A DNA stretch of 64,000 nucleotides, taken from assembly GCF_021916785.1 (NCBI RefSeq), contig NZ_JAKCFC010000002.1:620001-684000 (forward strand). Reading direction: 5' to 3'. Positions 9,783-18,795 of the stretch are shown here, piece by piece. The position numbers and the translations under genes are program-made. Position 1 is the first letter of the stretch, and every line of letters starts with the position of its first letter. Origin of the DNA: Mycolicibacterium lacusdiani (GTDB lineage: Bacteria > Actinomycetota > Actinomycetes > Mycobacteriales > Mycobacteriaceae). The notes beneath the pieces are model-generated. The model had not been told where the DNA came from, did no database searches, and was given only the letters and a program-made list of their open reading frames with translations.

Positions 9783-11427
9783 CGGCCTCTTGCTCTGCTT
9801 CCGCCTGGTTGAGTCGGCGGTCATCGGTGATGCGTTGTGCGCGGCCTTGGGTGCGGGTGCATTTTCGGCGGGGCATGGTGAGGCCTGGGTTGTATTGCGC
9901 GCGTGCTCGTTCGGCTTCGTCAGCGGTGATCGTGACTGGTGCGGTGGGCACGCAGAGGCTGGGGAAGAGCAGCTTGCTGCCCGGCTCGGTGATGTAGGTC
10001 CGGCCGTGTGGTGAGGTCCAGATGATGGTCCCGTCCGGCAGCTGTCGGTCTCGCCAGCCGTTGGGTCCGCCCCAGAACGTTTTCAACAAGTGATGTCGAC
10101 GGCATAGGCATTTGAGGTTCGATGCGCAGGTGGGGCCGATCGGCCACGCGATGGTGTGGTCGATGTCGGTCTCGGTGGCGGGTTGCGAGCAGCCGGGGAA
10201 GCGGCAGGTGAGGTCTCGACAGCGCACGAACTCCGCCAGCCGGCGCGATGGGGTGTAGCGGGGTTCGGGTGGACTGTCGCCGGGGTGGATGATCTTGCGG
10301 ACCTTGGCGGTGAGGGCAAAGCGGCGGGCCAGCGCGCCGGGCAGGAACGGTCCACCGAGGATCGCGCCGGGGCGCGTGGCGGGCTGCTCGCGATTTGTGA
10401 GGGTGGTTGCTCCACCAGGTTCGCCTACCGAATCCGGTTCGGCCGGCGCGTCGGCTTCGTCCTCGACATGAACGTCGGGGCCCTCGGCGGCTAAGTCATC
10501 GACGTCGTCGGCGTCGTTGGTGTTGCCACCCAGCTCATCCCACGTGGTGATCTCCGACAGTGGCTTGTCGAATAGCGGGTCTGGTTCGCCGTCGAGTGCG
10601 GCGTCCTGAGCATCGGCTGTAGCACTGGTGTCGTCGAGGGTGTCCTCATTGACCACGACATAGACCACCGCATCGCCCTTCGGGGCTGTGGTGGGTCCGG
10701 GGCAGTCGTCGCTTCCGCACAGGCACGGCAGGTAGTCCAAGCCGTGAAGAACGGAGTGGATCGAGTCGGCGCGGCGCTGCTCGACCGTCCGCGGATCGCC
10801 CGGGCACACGGTCCGAGCCAGGACATTCAACCGCTTCTCGACGGCCTTGCCGTGGGTGGCGAACAGGGTGCCGAACATCGTGGCCATGCCGGAGCCGTCG
10901 TAGTCGAACTGAATGCTGCGGCCCTTGGCCGTGAGCTTCGTGCGGTACACCCCGTGCGGGTCGTGTTCGGCGACGATCGCGTCGATGGCGTTGTTCAGCT
11001 TGTCCTCCGATAGCGGCGCCCACGCGGTCAGCACGTCGGCGAAGGCCTTGTCGATTGCGCGCTGCGCGTCGCGATCGCGGACCAGGGCGGTGCGGGCAGT
11101 GATGGCCGCCACCACGCGGTAGGACACCAGCCCGTCGGCGAACAAGGCCGCCACGTGGGGCAACCGATCCCGCAGGGCCGTCGCGATCAATAGCTGATGC
11201 GACGCCGCGCCCTGGGTGATGTTCTGCTCGGCGCCGATCTCCGCGGAGACCGCACCCCAGTTGTCGAGGTACCACTGCTCGCGGTCGGCGGACCCGTCCG
11301 CGGCGTAGGCCTGATCCAAGAGAACGACCATCGCCGCGAGCCGGCGGGCGGTGGCTGCAGCCTCCACGCGGGCCCACTCAGCCACCGTGCCGGTGGCTCG
11401 AAAGGCCGTCCCGAACTCTTCGAACAT
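9703..11427 (-). CDS. DUF222/13E12 protein with HNH nuclease domain
   Basis: Protein of 574 residues of the mycobacterial 13E12 repeat family. The N-terminal half is DUF222 (about residues 30-330); an acidic, low-complexity linker (about 330-400) is followed by an HNH nuclease-like domain with FVRCRDLTCRFPGCSQPA, DIDHTIAWP and LKCLCRRHHLLKTFW. Zinc-binding cysteines and the catalytic His pair are present. ATG 11427 chosen because it gives the usual MFEEF start; an in-frame extension to 11607 looks non-native. These genes occur in several copies in mycobacterial genomes and behave like selfish or repetitive elements, but their function is unknown. The 3' end runs 80 bases into the tetR gene, an unusual convergent overlap. 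Confidence 0.88.
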   Translation of the reverse strand: MFEEFGTAFRATGTVAEWARVEAAATARRLAAMVVLLDQAYAADGSADREQWYLDNWGAVSAEIGAEQNITQGAASHQLLIATALRDRLPHVAALFADGLVSYRVVAAITARTALVRDRDAQRAIDKAFADVLTAWAPLSEDKLNNAIDAIVAEHDPHGVYRTKLTAKGRSIQFDYDGSGMATMFGTLFATHGKAVEKRLNVLARTVCPGDPRTVEQRRADSIHSVLHGLDYLPCLCGSDDCPGPTTAPKGDAVVYVVVNEDTLDDTSATADAQDAALDGEPDPLFDKPLSEITTWDELGGNTNDADDVDDLAAEGPDVHVEDEADAPAEPDSVGEPGGATTLTNREQPATRPGAILGGPFLPGALARRFALTAKVRKIIHPGDSPPEPRYTPSRRLAEFVRCRDLTCRFPGCSQPATETDIDHTIAWPIGPTCASNLKCLCRRHHLLKTFWGGPNGWRDRQLPDGTIIWTSPHGRTYITEPGSKLLFPSLCVPTAPVTITADEAERARAQYNPGLTMPRRKCTRTQGRAQRITDDRRLNQAEAEQEAASSRPPWHNAGASDPATQRVPPDSSR

Positions 11428-11618
11428 ACCTTCGAACCTACTACCCCGGTACGACACAAGTCCGCACCAAAAAGCAGCCTTGACCAGGCTGTGGAAGAAG
11501 TCAGCACTGGGGATGACTCGACCGAGCATCGTGCCGATTGTCGGACCCTCGGTGTAGTGCCCCGACCGGGACGAGACGTCGCGGGCGCAAGAGTGCGGGC
11601 CCTCCACGACCCGAACCC

Positions 11619-12311
11619 TCAGGCCTCCAACTCGCCTGCCACGGACCGCTCCAACGCCTTGCGCGTCACCGCGGGCAAGACGATCAGCCCATCGAGTTCC
11701 CGCTGCGCCTTCCCATACGCGTTCTGCCGCTCCTGCACGGTCGCCGAGCCGTCAGACGCCACCCGCAACAGGCTCTGCGCCCGTGCCAACCGATCCCGGT
11801 CGTCGGCGGAGAAGTCGCTGCGCCGCCGCCGGATCGCCTCTGCCTCGGCCACCTCGAACGCGACGGCATAGTCGTGCACCGCATCGCGATACTCAGCCTG
11901 GGCGTCGCGGTCGCCGATCACCTCGTCCACCGACACCGGACGCAGCAGATCGGCCCGGCTGCGCGCCCCGTGGAACGCCGCCGTCAACGGATCCCGCATG
12001 TCGGTCATCAATGGGAAGTCGAGCAGCTTCGCCACGTCCATCTCGTAGTCGAGCCAGCGGGCGTCGACGTCGTCGTGACGTGCGAGCACCCTGGTCATCT
12101 CCCGGCGCGCCGACACCTCGTCGATCCGGGCCCGTCCCGAAGCCTCGGCGACCGCGATCTTGGTCTGCTGCTTGATCCGGTAGCGCTCGAGCCTGCGCTC
12201 GGCCCGCCGCTCGTTTGCTGCGGCGACCGCCTTGACCCCGCCGCCGATCACCCCGCCCAGGGGGAAGATCAGCCACCAGAAGTTGCCGGCGAAGTGCAGC
12301 AGGGATTCCAC
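11619..12311 (-). CDS. Membrane-anchored coiled-coil hypothetical protein
   Basis: Protein of 230 residues with no family I can name. One N-terminal membrane segment (about residues 5-27: FAGNFWWLIFPLGGVIGGGV) is followed by a long charged helical stretch rich in Arg, Glu and Ala (ANERRAERRLERYRIKQQ and later EVAEAEAIRRRRSDF), probably coiled coil in the cytoplasm. Start is uncertain: GTG 12311 places the membrane segment at the N-terminus, while an open frame extends to 12392 with no better start. The upstream 127 bases are shared with the divergent ATPase gene at 12439. The 191 bases between its stop and the HNH start at 11427 hold no gene I can support. Confidence 0.6.
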   Translation of the reverse strand: MESLLHFAGNFWWLIFPLGGVIGGGVKAVAAANERRAERRLERYRIKQQTKIAVAEASGRARIDEVSARREMTRVLARHDDVDARWLDYEMDVAKLLDFPLMTDMRDPLTAAFHGARSRADLLRPVSVDEVIGDRDAQAEYRDAVHDYAVAFEVAEAEAIRRRRSDFSADDRDRLARAQSLLRVASDGSATVQERQNAYGKAQRELDGLIVLPAVTRKALERSVAGELEA

Positions 12312-12438
12312 CGTGCCAGGATGCCACGCCTGTGACGGCCGTCCCAAAGATTTTGGCGGCGTGACCAATTCATCGACACAGTACGGGGACACCGTCGCTG
12401 TGCTGAGATTGACCGGTCAGCTCACGCGAAGGAGTCAG

Positions 12439-13155
12439 ATGGTGGTCAGCCCCGCCGACGAGCCGGCGGCACCGCCCGCCATCACAGCGCGCGGCATTCG
12501 GGTCAGCGGACCGTGGGGTCCGGTGTACGGGCCCGTCGACCTCGAGGTCCCGGACGGCGGCGTGACGGTGTTGATCTGCCCGCCAGGCACCGGACGCACC
12601 GCGCTGCTCATGACGCTCGCAGGACGGATGAGCCCCAACGACGGCACGCTGACCGTCCTCGGCGCGACCCGCGCACGCGAGGTGTTCAAGCTGGCCGCGC
12701 TCGCCGGCGTCGACGAGATCGACACCGTCCCGGAATCGGTCACCGTCCGTGACCTGCTGACCGAACAGCTGAGGTGGAATGCCGCCTGGTACAAGCTGAT
12801 CCGCCGCGCCGATGACGCGGACCTGAGGCGGGTCTGCGCACCGGTGTTCGGCGACCTACCGCTACCGCACCTCGACCAGTTCGTCGAACAGCTCGGTGAA
12901 CTCGACGCCATCCTGCTCCGCATCGCGCTCGCCGACACCACCACACCGCGGCTGTTGGTCGTCGGCAGTCTGGACTCCGTCGCCGACGACCGCGAACGCG
13001 CGTTGCTGCTCGACCGCCTCGTCCACCTCGGCACCCGGCAAACCATAGTCACGAGCTCCTCGAACCCGCTGCCCGACGACCGCCCGTGCCTGCTGATCCC
13101 CGTCGCCAACACCACCGCCGCTGAACTCGCGGTCGAGCAGAAGGGTGCGAAGTAG
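12439..13155 (+). CDS. Degenerate ABC-type ATPase subunit
   Basis: ABC nucleotide-binding-domain-like protein of 238 residues. The Walker A region reads CPPGTGRTALL (about 47-57), with Arg in place of the invariant Lys. The signature LSGGQ is not recognisable (the equivalent stretch is FVEQLGELDAILLRIAL), and the Walker B region is LLVVGSLDSV, lacking the Asp-Glu pair. ATP hydrolysis is therefore doubtful although the fold and spacing are kept. ATG 12439 is preceded by GAAGGAG. The next gene starts 2 bases after its stop and encodes a YhgE/Pip membrane protein, so it may be a structural or regulatory partner of that protein. Confidence 0.8.
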   Translation: MVVSPADEPAAPPAITARGIRVSGPWGPVYGPVDLEVPDGGVTVLICPPGTGRTALLMTLAGRMSPNDGTLTVLGATRAREVFKLAALAGVDEIDTVPESVTVRDLLTEQLRWNAAWYKLIRRADDADLRRVCAPVFGDLPLPHLDQFVEQLGELDAILLRIALADTTTPRLLVVGSLDSVADDRERALLLDRLVHLGTRQTIVTSSSNPLPDDRPCLLIPVANTTAAELAVEQKGAK

Positions 13156-13157
13156 CC

Positions 13158-15164
13158 GTGCTCGCCGGAATGTCACTGGGCACCGACGTCAAGCGGTACT
13201 CCCGCGGCGCCCTGCCCCGCATCGCCATCATCACCGTCGTCCTCATGCCCCTGCTCTACGGCGCGATGTACCTGTGGGCGTTCTGGAACCCCTTCTCCGA
13301 GGTGGACAAGGTGCCCGTCGCGCTCGTCAACGAGGACCGCGGCGTCCAAGCGCAGGGCGAGCTGCTGCAGGCCGGTGACCAGGTGGCGTCGGCGCTAATG
13401 AAGTCGGGCCAGCTCGACCTCCACCAGACGTCAGCCGCCGAGGCCGCCAAGGGTGTCGCATCCGGCGACTACTACTTCTCGATCACGCTGCCCGAGGACT
13501 TCAGCGCCGACGTCGCATCCCCGTCCGGCGGTGACCCCCAGCAGGCCAAGATCCGGTTCACTTTCAACGACGCCAACAACTACCTCGCCACGGTCATCGG
13601 CCAGAACGCCTCGCGCGAGGTGCTCAATCAGGTCAACGCCAGCATCGGCCAACGCACCGTGGGCACCGTGCTGACCGGCCTCACCGACGCGGGCGCCGGT
13701 CTGGTGCAGGCCGCCGACGGTGCCGACCAACTCGCGACGGGCATCACCACCGCGAACGACGGCGCTCGAGAATTGGCTACCGGATCCCGCGCCCTCGCCA
13801 CCGGACTCGACACCGCCCGCGACGGATCCGCTCAACTCGCCGCGGGCACACAACGACTCGACACTGCCGTCGACACGGCCATCGACCCCCTGATCGACGT
13901 TCTGGACCGGGTCGGCGACCTACGGCTCGACCCCGACCGGGTGGGCCAGGCCGCGCAGCGGCTGAGCGGTGCCGTGCGGTCCACCACCGACCGCATCGCC
14001 GCCCTCAACGTCGACCAGGCCCAAGCCGCGGCGATCGTCAACCAGGCAGTCGGCTTCCTTCGCAACAATCCGGACCCGGCGGTGCGGGACACCGGCGAGT
14101 TCCTCGCCGGCGCCCAGGGGCTACTGCAGTCCCAAGGCGTCGACCCGACCACCGACGCTGGACTGATTCGGCTGCGCGACAGTGCAACCGACCTCGAGAA
14201 CGAACTGGGTGACCCGAACAGCACGCTGCGCACGTTCCTGACGCGCGCACTGAACGGGGGATTGCGCGCCGACGTCGTGGCGCTGCGCAACGGCGTCGAT
14301 CAGCTCAACACCGGGGCCAAGCAACTGAACTCCGGCCTGGTGCAACTCGCCGCCGGTGGCGACCGGATCTCCCAGGGCGCAGGCCAACTCGCAGACGGTA
14401 CCGACCGACTCGAAGCCGGCAGCCGGGAACTCGCGACCAAACTACGCGAGGGGTCGACGCAGGTGCCGTCGTGGACACCCGCGCAGCGCACCCAGGTGGC
14501 CCACACGCTGTCCGCGCCGGTTGCCCTCGAACAGGTCAACGACAACCCGGCGCCCACCTTCGGCACCGGCTTCGCACCGTTCTTCCTGCCATTGGCGCTC
14601 TTCATCGGGGCCTTGATCGTGTGGATGCTGTTGACGCCGCTACAGAGCCGCCCCATCGTCAACGGACTTGGAGCGCTGCGCGTCGTGCTGGCGTCCTACT
14701 GGCCGGGTTTGGTGATCGTCGCCTGCCAGGTGCTGGTCATGTACGTCGTGGTGCACTTCGGTGTCGGGCTGAACGCCAAGTATCCGGTTGCGACGGTGGC
14801 GTTCTTGAGTTTGGTCGCCGCCACGTTCCTCGCGCTCATCCAGATGTTCAACGCGGTCTTCGGCGTCGCCGTCGGCCGGGTGATCACACTGGCCTTCTTG
14901 ATGCTGCAGCTGGTGTCGGCGGGCGGGATCTATCCGGTCGAGACCACTGCCAAGCCGTTCCAGATCATCCACCCGTTCGACCCCATGACCTACGCGGTCA
15001 ACGGATTGCGTCAGTTGACCGTCGGTGGCATCGACTCGCGGCTGTGGATCGCGATCGCCGTACTCGTGGGCTTACTGGCAGCCTCGCTCGCCGCCAGTTC
15101 CTGGGCGGCAAGACGAAACCGGCAGTACACGATGCAGCGCCTACATCCGCCGATCGAGGTGTGA
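13158..15164 (+). CDS. YhgE/Pip family membrane protein
   Basis: Integral membrane protein of 668 residues. One N-terminal transmembrane segment (about 20-44, IAIITVVLMPLLYGAMYLWAF) leads to a large extracytoplasmic region with repeated LATG/LAAG-type heptads (about 185-240 and 375-425) and a C-terminal ABC-2-like block of about five or six membrane segments from residue 475. This architecture is the YhgE/Pip type (phage infection protein, ESX-linked in firmicutes). GTG 13158 follows the upstream stop by 2 bases; an ATG four codons later is possible. Role unknown: candidates are export of a cell-envelope component, or a phage or secreted-protein receptor function. Confidence 0.85.
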   Translation: MLAGMSLGTDVKRYSRGALPRIAIITVVLMPLLYGAMYLWAFWNPFSEVDKVPVALVNEDRGVQAQGELLQAGDQVASALMKSGQLDLHQTSAAEAAKGVASGDYYFSITLPEDFSADVASPSGGDPQQAKIRFTFNDANNYLATVIGQNASREVLNQVNASIGQRTVGTVLTGLTDAGAGLVQAADGADQLATGITTANDGARELATGSRALATGLDTARDGSAQLAAGTQRLDTAVDTAIDPLIDVLDRVGDLRLDPDRVGQAAQRLSGAVRSTTDRIAALNVDQAQAAAIVNQAVGFLRNNPDPAVRDTGEFLAGAQGLLQSQGVDPTTDAGLIRLRDSATDLENELGDPNSTLRTFLTRALNGGLRADVVALRNGVDQLNTGAKQLNSGLVQLAAGGDRISQGAGQLADGTDRLEAGSRELATKLREGSTQVPSWTPAQRTQVAHTLSAPVALEQVNDNPAPTFGTGFAPFFLPLALFIGALIVWMLLTPLQSRPIVNGLGALRVVLASYWPGLVIVACQVLVMYVVVHFGVGLNAKYPVATVAFLSLVAATFLALIQMFNAVFGVAVGRVITLAFLMLQLVSAGGIYPVETTAKPFQIIHPFDPMTYAVNGLRQLTVGGIDSRLWIAIAVLVGLLAASLAASSWAARRNRQYTMQRLHPPIEV

Positions 15165-15165
15165 G

Positions 15166-16590
15166 TCACGGTGCGAGACGGTCGAGCGCGTCGCGGAAGT
15201 CCCAGTTCGGGTACGCATCCGGCAGCACGTCGCACACCGCCGCCAGGGCATCTCGCCCTCTAATCCCGGCCTGGCGCGCGCCGTACAGCGCGGCGACCGC
15301 GGGGGTCCGGCTGTGCGCCGCTACGCAGTGCAGCAGGACGGTCCGACCCTCGGCCCGCAGCGTCTCGACCAAACGCACCGTGTCGAGCAGCACGAAGTCC
15401 AGATGCGCGTTGGCGCCCACGACGTCGATCAGGCGGACGTCGATTTGCTCGACGCCGTGTGCCAGCTCCCGGTCGTTCACCCGGCACAGCGAGACGACGG
15501 CGTCCACGCCGTCCGGAAGCGCCCGCAGCGTCTCCAGATCGCCCAACCACACCCCGTCGTCGTGCGGGTGGGGCGACGGGGTCATCGGCACGACGTAGTT
15601 CTCGAAGGGGCGGTCGGCCCCCACGATCCGCGTTGCCAGCGATACCAGGCCACGCGCGTGGAGACCCGGCCAGCCGTGAAGCAGCCTGCGCCACGTACCC
15701 GGTACAGCAGACGCGCCCCACCTCGCCCCCAGCAGTCCACCGGCGATCGCCGCGACGGTGTCGGTGTCGTTGCCCGACCGCACCGCGGCGTCGAGCGCCA
15801 GCCGCAGGTGATCCGCTGCGAAGACGCCCGCCGCCGGGTCGTCGGCGGGCACCGGCGTGGTCGCGATCGCCGACCATGCCGCCTGCAAAGCCTCCACCAC
15901 CCAGCCGTTGCGCCGGAACGACGACGGCACCGACGCCTCCGCCACGTCCAGGCGTCCGGCCCAGAGATCCCGCCGGTCCGTGGGCAGGCGATTCAGCCCG
16001 GTGCGCACGTCGAGATCACCCGTCAGCACGGCATGCCGGATCGCCAGGCACCAGAGCACGCACGCCTCGGCGGCGTCGGGATCGAAGTGGGTCAGCTCGC
16101 TGATGGTTCGTGCGGCGTCGACCAACGCGTCCTCGTCGTCGAGGTGGGCCAGTGCGACGGGCGCGGTCCGCATCAGCGATCCGTTGCCTGCGGTGTGACC
16201 GGTGCGCTCGTGCAGCAGCCGAGACGCGGCCAGCGCGTTGGCGGCCGAGACGCCGGCGCGACCGGTGGCGCCCAGGACACTGCGGGTCTGGTTGCCCACA
16301 TCGGTCGCGGTCAGTGACCAGTCGTACCACCGCGTGACGATCGCGGTCTGCGCCGGCTCGTCGCGCAAGTCGGCGCCCGTCGCGGCCACTTCTGCGATCG
16401 CCAGTGCCATCGAGGTGTCGTCGGTCCACTCGCCTGGGCTCCATCCGAACGCGCCGCCGCCCACCATGGCGACCTCCAGATCGGGGCCGCGCGGCGGCTC
16501 GAACTCATACGGCGCCCCGAGCGCGTCACCCGCCGCCGTGGCCAGCAGGACGCCGCACGCCCGATCCAGTTGTGCTGTTGATAGATTCAT
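15166..16590 (-). CDS. ADP-ribosylglycohydrolase fused to a dual-specificity phosphatase
   Basis: Two-domain enzyme of 474 residues. Residues 1 to about 335 form an ADP-ribosylglycohydrolase (DraG/ARH) domain with both metal motifs intact: EWTDDTSMA near the start and SGNDTDTVAAIAGG near the end. Residues about 350-474 are a cysteine phosphatase domain with the HCx5R loop HCVAAHSRTP. The first domain should remove ADP-ribose from a protein or nucleic acid or split an ADP-ribose derivative; the second could remove a phosphate from the product or from the same target. ATG 16590 follows GGGGAGGAG. It is divergent from an NrtR-like regulator, which points to control by ADP-ribose or NAD status. 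Its stop lies 2 bases from the end of the convergent YhgE/Pip gene. Confidence 0.88.
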   Translation of the reverse strand: MNLSTAQLDRACGVLLATAAGDALGAPYEFEPPRGPDLEVAMVGGGAFGWSPGEWTDDTSMALAIAEVAATGADLRDEPAQTAIVTRWYDWSLTATDVGNQTRSVLGATGRAGVSAANALAASRLLHERTGHTAGNGSLMRTAPVALAHLDDEDALVDAARTISELTHFDPDAAEACVLWCLAIRHAVLTGDLDVRTGLNRLPTDRRDLWAGRLDVAEASVPSSFRRNGWVVEALQAAWSAIATTPVPADDPAAGVFAADHLRLALDAAVRSGNDTDTVAAIAGGLLGARWGASAVPGTWRRLLHGWPGLHARGLVSLATRIVGADRPFENYVVPMTPSPHPHDDGVWLGDLETLRALPDGVDAVVSLCRVNDRELAHGVEQIDVRLIDVVGANAHLDFVLLDTVRLVETLRAEGRTVLLHCVAAHSRTPAVAALYGARQAGIRGRDALAAVCDVLPDAYPNWDFRDALDRLAP

Positions 16591-16663
16591 ACCGTTCTCC
16601 TCCCCGAGAACTACTTTGCGCGAAATCGCGATAAATCGAACGATACACCAGGGGGCTGACACG
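16591..16663. promoter_or_regulatory. Candidate NrtR operator and divergent promoters
   Basis: The 73 bases between the two divergent starts contain the inverted repeat CGCGA-AA-TCGCG at 16619-16630, followed at once by further ATCG/CGAT dyads up to about 16645. This is the only palindromic material here and is a plausible site for the adjacent NrtR-like regulator. Ribosome binding sites flank it on both sides. Confidence 0.6.
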
Positions 16664-17311
16664 ATGGCTCGGCTCGACGAGTACCCCCAGCCGTCCGTCG
16701 CCGTAGACACCGCCGTGCTGACGCTCGAGCCGAACGGTGGCGACCTCCTGGTGCTGCAGGTGCCGCGTCCCAACGAGCGGGGCTGGGCCCTACCCGGGAC
16801 CTTCATGCACGTCGACGAACTGCTCGAGCAGGCCGTCCACCGGTCGCTGCGCGACAAGGCCGGGGTGACGGGATTGCAGCCGCGGCAGCTGCACGTCTTC
16901 GATGCCATCGACCGCGACGACAGGGGGCGCGTGCTGTCGGTGGCCCACATGGCGGTCGTCCCGCTCGCTGCCCTCGAGCAGCGGTTGGCCGACCGGACGC
17001 GGTTGATGCCGGTGTCGCGACCCGGCAGGATGTGGCGCGACCACGAGGCGATCATCGACGCAGCGGTCGCGCGTCTGCGCGCCGAGTACGCCGAGTATCC
17101 CGATCCCGACCGGCTGGCAGGGGAGACGTTCACGCTCAGCGATCTCCGCCGGGTTCACGAAGCCGTTGCGGGAGAGTCGATTCCGCGCGACGCCTTCGCA
17201 CGCAGGTTGACCAGGCGTGGGCTCATCGAGCCGACGGGTGAGACGACCGAGGGTAGCCGCGGCAGACCGGCCGAGGTGTACCGCCGTCAGGGCAGCCCGA
17301 TGCGCCGATAA
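16664..17311 (+). CDS. NrtR-like Nudix transcriptional regulator
   Basis: Regulator of 215 residues with an N-terminal Nudix fold (about 8-135) and a C-terminal winged helix (about 150-210: FTLSDLRRVHEAVAGESIP then FARRLTRRGLIEPTGE). The Nudix box is aligned around LPGTFMHVDELLEQAVHRSL and then RDKAG: the expected RE and EE acidic residues are replaced (RS and DK), so hydrolysis should be lost, as in NrtR proteins that sense ADP-ribose or NAD intermediates. It stands divergent from the ADP-ribosylglycohydrolase fusion, its likely target. ATG 16664 follows a GGGGG tract. Its end overlaps accD3 by 25 bases, convergently. Confidence 0.85.
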   Translation: MARLDEYPQPSVAVDTAVLTLEPNGGDLLVLQVPRPNERGWALPGTFMHVDELLEQAVHRSLRDKAGVTGLQPRQLHVFDAIDRDDRGRVLSVAHMAVVPLAALEQRLADRTRLMPVSRPGRMWRDHEAIIDAAVARLRAEYAEYPDPDRLAGETFTLSDLRRVHEAVAGESIPRDAFARRLTRRGLIEPTGETTEGSRGRPAEVYRRQGSPMRR

Positions 17312-18765
17312 CGGCGCAACCGCGCAGTCAGCCGGGCGTCGTCCGGCACGTCGCGCAGTGTCACCAACTCGGCGCCGATGGCAGCCGCCAGCCGATCGGT
17401 GAAGTCGGCAGGCGTGTCGGAGGCGTCGTGGCGCTCGCCGACGATCACGTCGACGATGCCGTTGTGAAGCAAATCCAAGGACCGCATACCCTGAGCCGCA
17501 GCGAGATCGGGGGCGTGGTCGACGTCGCGGTAGACGATCGCACTGGCGCCCTCGGGTGGCAGCGGCGCGAGCCAGCCGTGCTGCGCGGCCAGCACCCGAT
17601 CGGCGGGCACCATGGCCAGCGCGGGACCACCACTGCCCTGACCCAGCAGCACCGACACCGTCGGAGTGTCGAGGGTGACGAGTTCGGCCAGGCAGCGCGC
17701 GATCTCACCCGCCAGCCCGCCCTCCTCGGCCTCGGTGGACAACGCAGGACCCGCGGTGTCGATGACGAGCACCAGCGGTAGCCGCAGACTCGCGGCGAGT
17801 GCCATCCCGCGCCGGGCCTCCCGCAGTGCCCGTGGCCCGACCAGGCCGCCGCCGCGACCGCGCTGCTGGCCGACGACCACCGCGGGCTGACCGGCGAATC
17901 GGGCCAGCGCGAGCAGCGTCGTAGCCGCCTCGCCCTGGCCGCCCGTGCCCGAGAGCAGCACCCGCTCGGTGGTGCCGTGCTCGAGCAGGTAGCGCACTCC
18001 CGGCCGGTCCGGCCGCCGCGACGCCTCCACCGAGTCCCAGGCCGGAACGTCGGCGACGGGGTCCGGCTCGGGCGGGTCGGGCAGCAGGCCGGGCGGGTCG
18101 AGGACGACCTTGAGCGTGCGGTGCAGCACCGACCGCAGCACCGCCAGCGGCACGACGCCGTCGAGCACGCCGTGCCGGTGCAGGTTCTCCGCGGTCTGGA
18201 TGCCCTTGGGGAACGGCTCGCCGTACAGGTGCTCGTACACCCGCGGGCCCAGGAAGCCGATCAGCGCGCCCGGCTCGGCTGCAGTGACGTGGCCCAGCGA
18301 TCCCCACGACGCGAACACCCCGCCCGTCGTCGGATGCCGCAGGTAGACGAGGTACGGCAGGTGTGCGCGCTTGTGCAGCTCGACCGCTGCCGCGATCTTC
18401 ACCATCTGCAAGAACGCGACCGTGCCCTCCTGCATCCGGGTGCCACCCGAACTGGGCGATGCCACCAGCGGCAGATTCTCGGCTGTCGCCCGTTCGATCG
18501 CGGCGGTGATTCGCTCGGCCGCAGCAACGCCGATGGAGCCGGCCAGGAAGTCGAACTCGCAGGCGACGACGGCGATGCGCCTGCCGAATACCGTGCCCTC
18601 ACCGGTCAGCACGGATTCGTCGAGGCCCGTGGCGGCCGCCGCCTCGTCGAGTTCCCGGCGGTAGTCGGGGTTGGTGGGCACCGCCAGCGGCGCGGCGTCC
18701 CAGCTGCGGAACGATCCCTCGTCCAACACGGCATCGCGAAGCGCCCTGGCGGCTATCCGGCTCAC
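17287..18765 (-). CDS. accD3: Acyl-CoA carboxylase carboxyltransferase AccD3
   Basis: Carboxyltransferase of 492 residues that carries both the beta-like half ([19 protein letters not shown]) and the alpha-like half ([21 protein letters not shown] and [11 protein letters not shown]). It should transfer a carboxyl group from biotin to an acyl-CoA with a separate biotin carboxylase subunit. Length and the neighbour echA6 match M. tuberculosis Rv0904c (about 495 residues). GTG 18765 gives the expected N-terminus [12 protein letters not shown]; the frame stays open further upstream through echA6 and should be ignored. A TAGCCT box (18778-18773) lies 7 bases before the GTG, so the transcript is probably leaderless. 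It shares a 30-base region with divergent echA6. Confidence 0.88.
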   Translation of the reverse strand: MSRIAARALRDAVLDEGSFRSWDAAPLAVPTNPDYRRELDEAAAATGLDESVLTGEGTVFGRRIAVVACEFDFLAGSIGVAAAERITAAIERATAENLPLVASPSSGGTRMQEGTVAFLQMVKIAAAVELHKRAHLPYLVYLRHPTTGGVFASWGSLGHVTAAEPGALIGFLGPRVYEHLYGEPFPKGIQTAENLHRHGVLDGVVPLAVLRSVLHRTLKVVLDPPGLLPDPPEPDPVADVPAWDSVEASRRPDRPGVRYLLEHGTTERVLLSGTGGQGEAATTLLALARFAGQPAVVVGQQRGRGGGLVGPRALREARRGMALAASLRLPLVLVIDTAGPALSTEAEEGGLAGEIARCLAELVTLDTPTVSVLLGQGSGGPALAMVPADRVLAAQHGWLAPLPPEGASAIVYRDVDHAPDLAAAQGMRSLDLLHNGIVDVIVGERHDASDTPADFTDRLAAAIGAELVTLRDVPDDARLTARLRRYRRIGLP

Positions 18766-18795
18766 CCCGAAAAGGCTATCTATAGTCTGGTCGCC
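18766..18795. promoter_or_regulatory. Compact divergent promoter of accD3 and echA6
   Basis: Only 30 bases separate the two start codons. On the plus strand TATAGT (18781-18786) lies 9 bases before the echA6 ATG. On the minus strand TAGCCT (18778-18773) lies 7 bases before the accD3 GTG. Both fit leaderless mycobacterial promoters whose -10 elements sit back to back and whose -35 regions would lie inside the opposite gene. Confidence 0.65.

Noticed and set aside
15166..17133. A 655-residue minus-strand reading starting upstream of the ADP-ribosylglycohydrolase
   Set aside because: The extra part is antisense to the Nudix regulator; ATG 16590 has a strong ribosome binding site.
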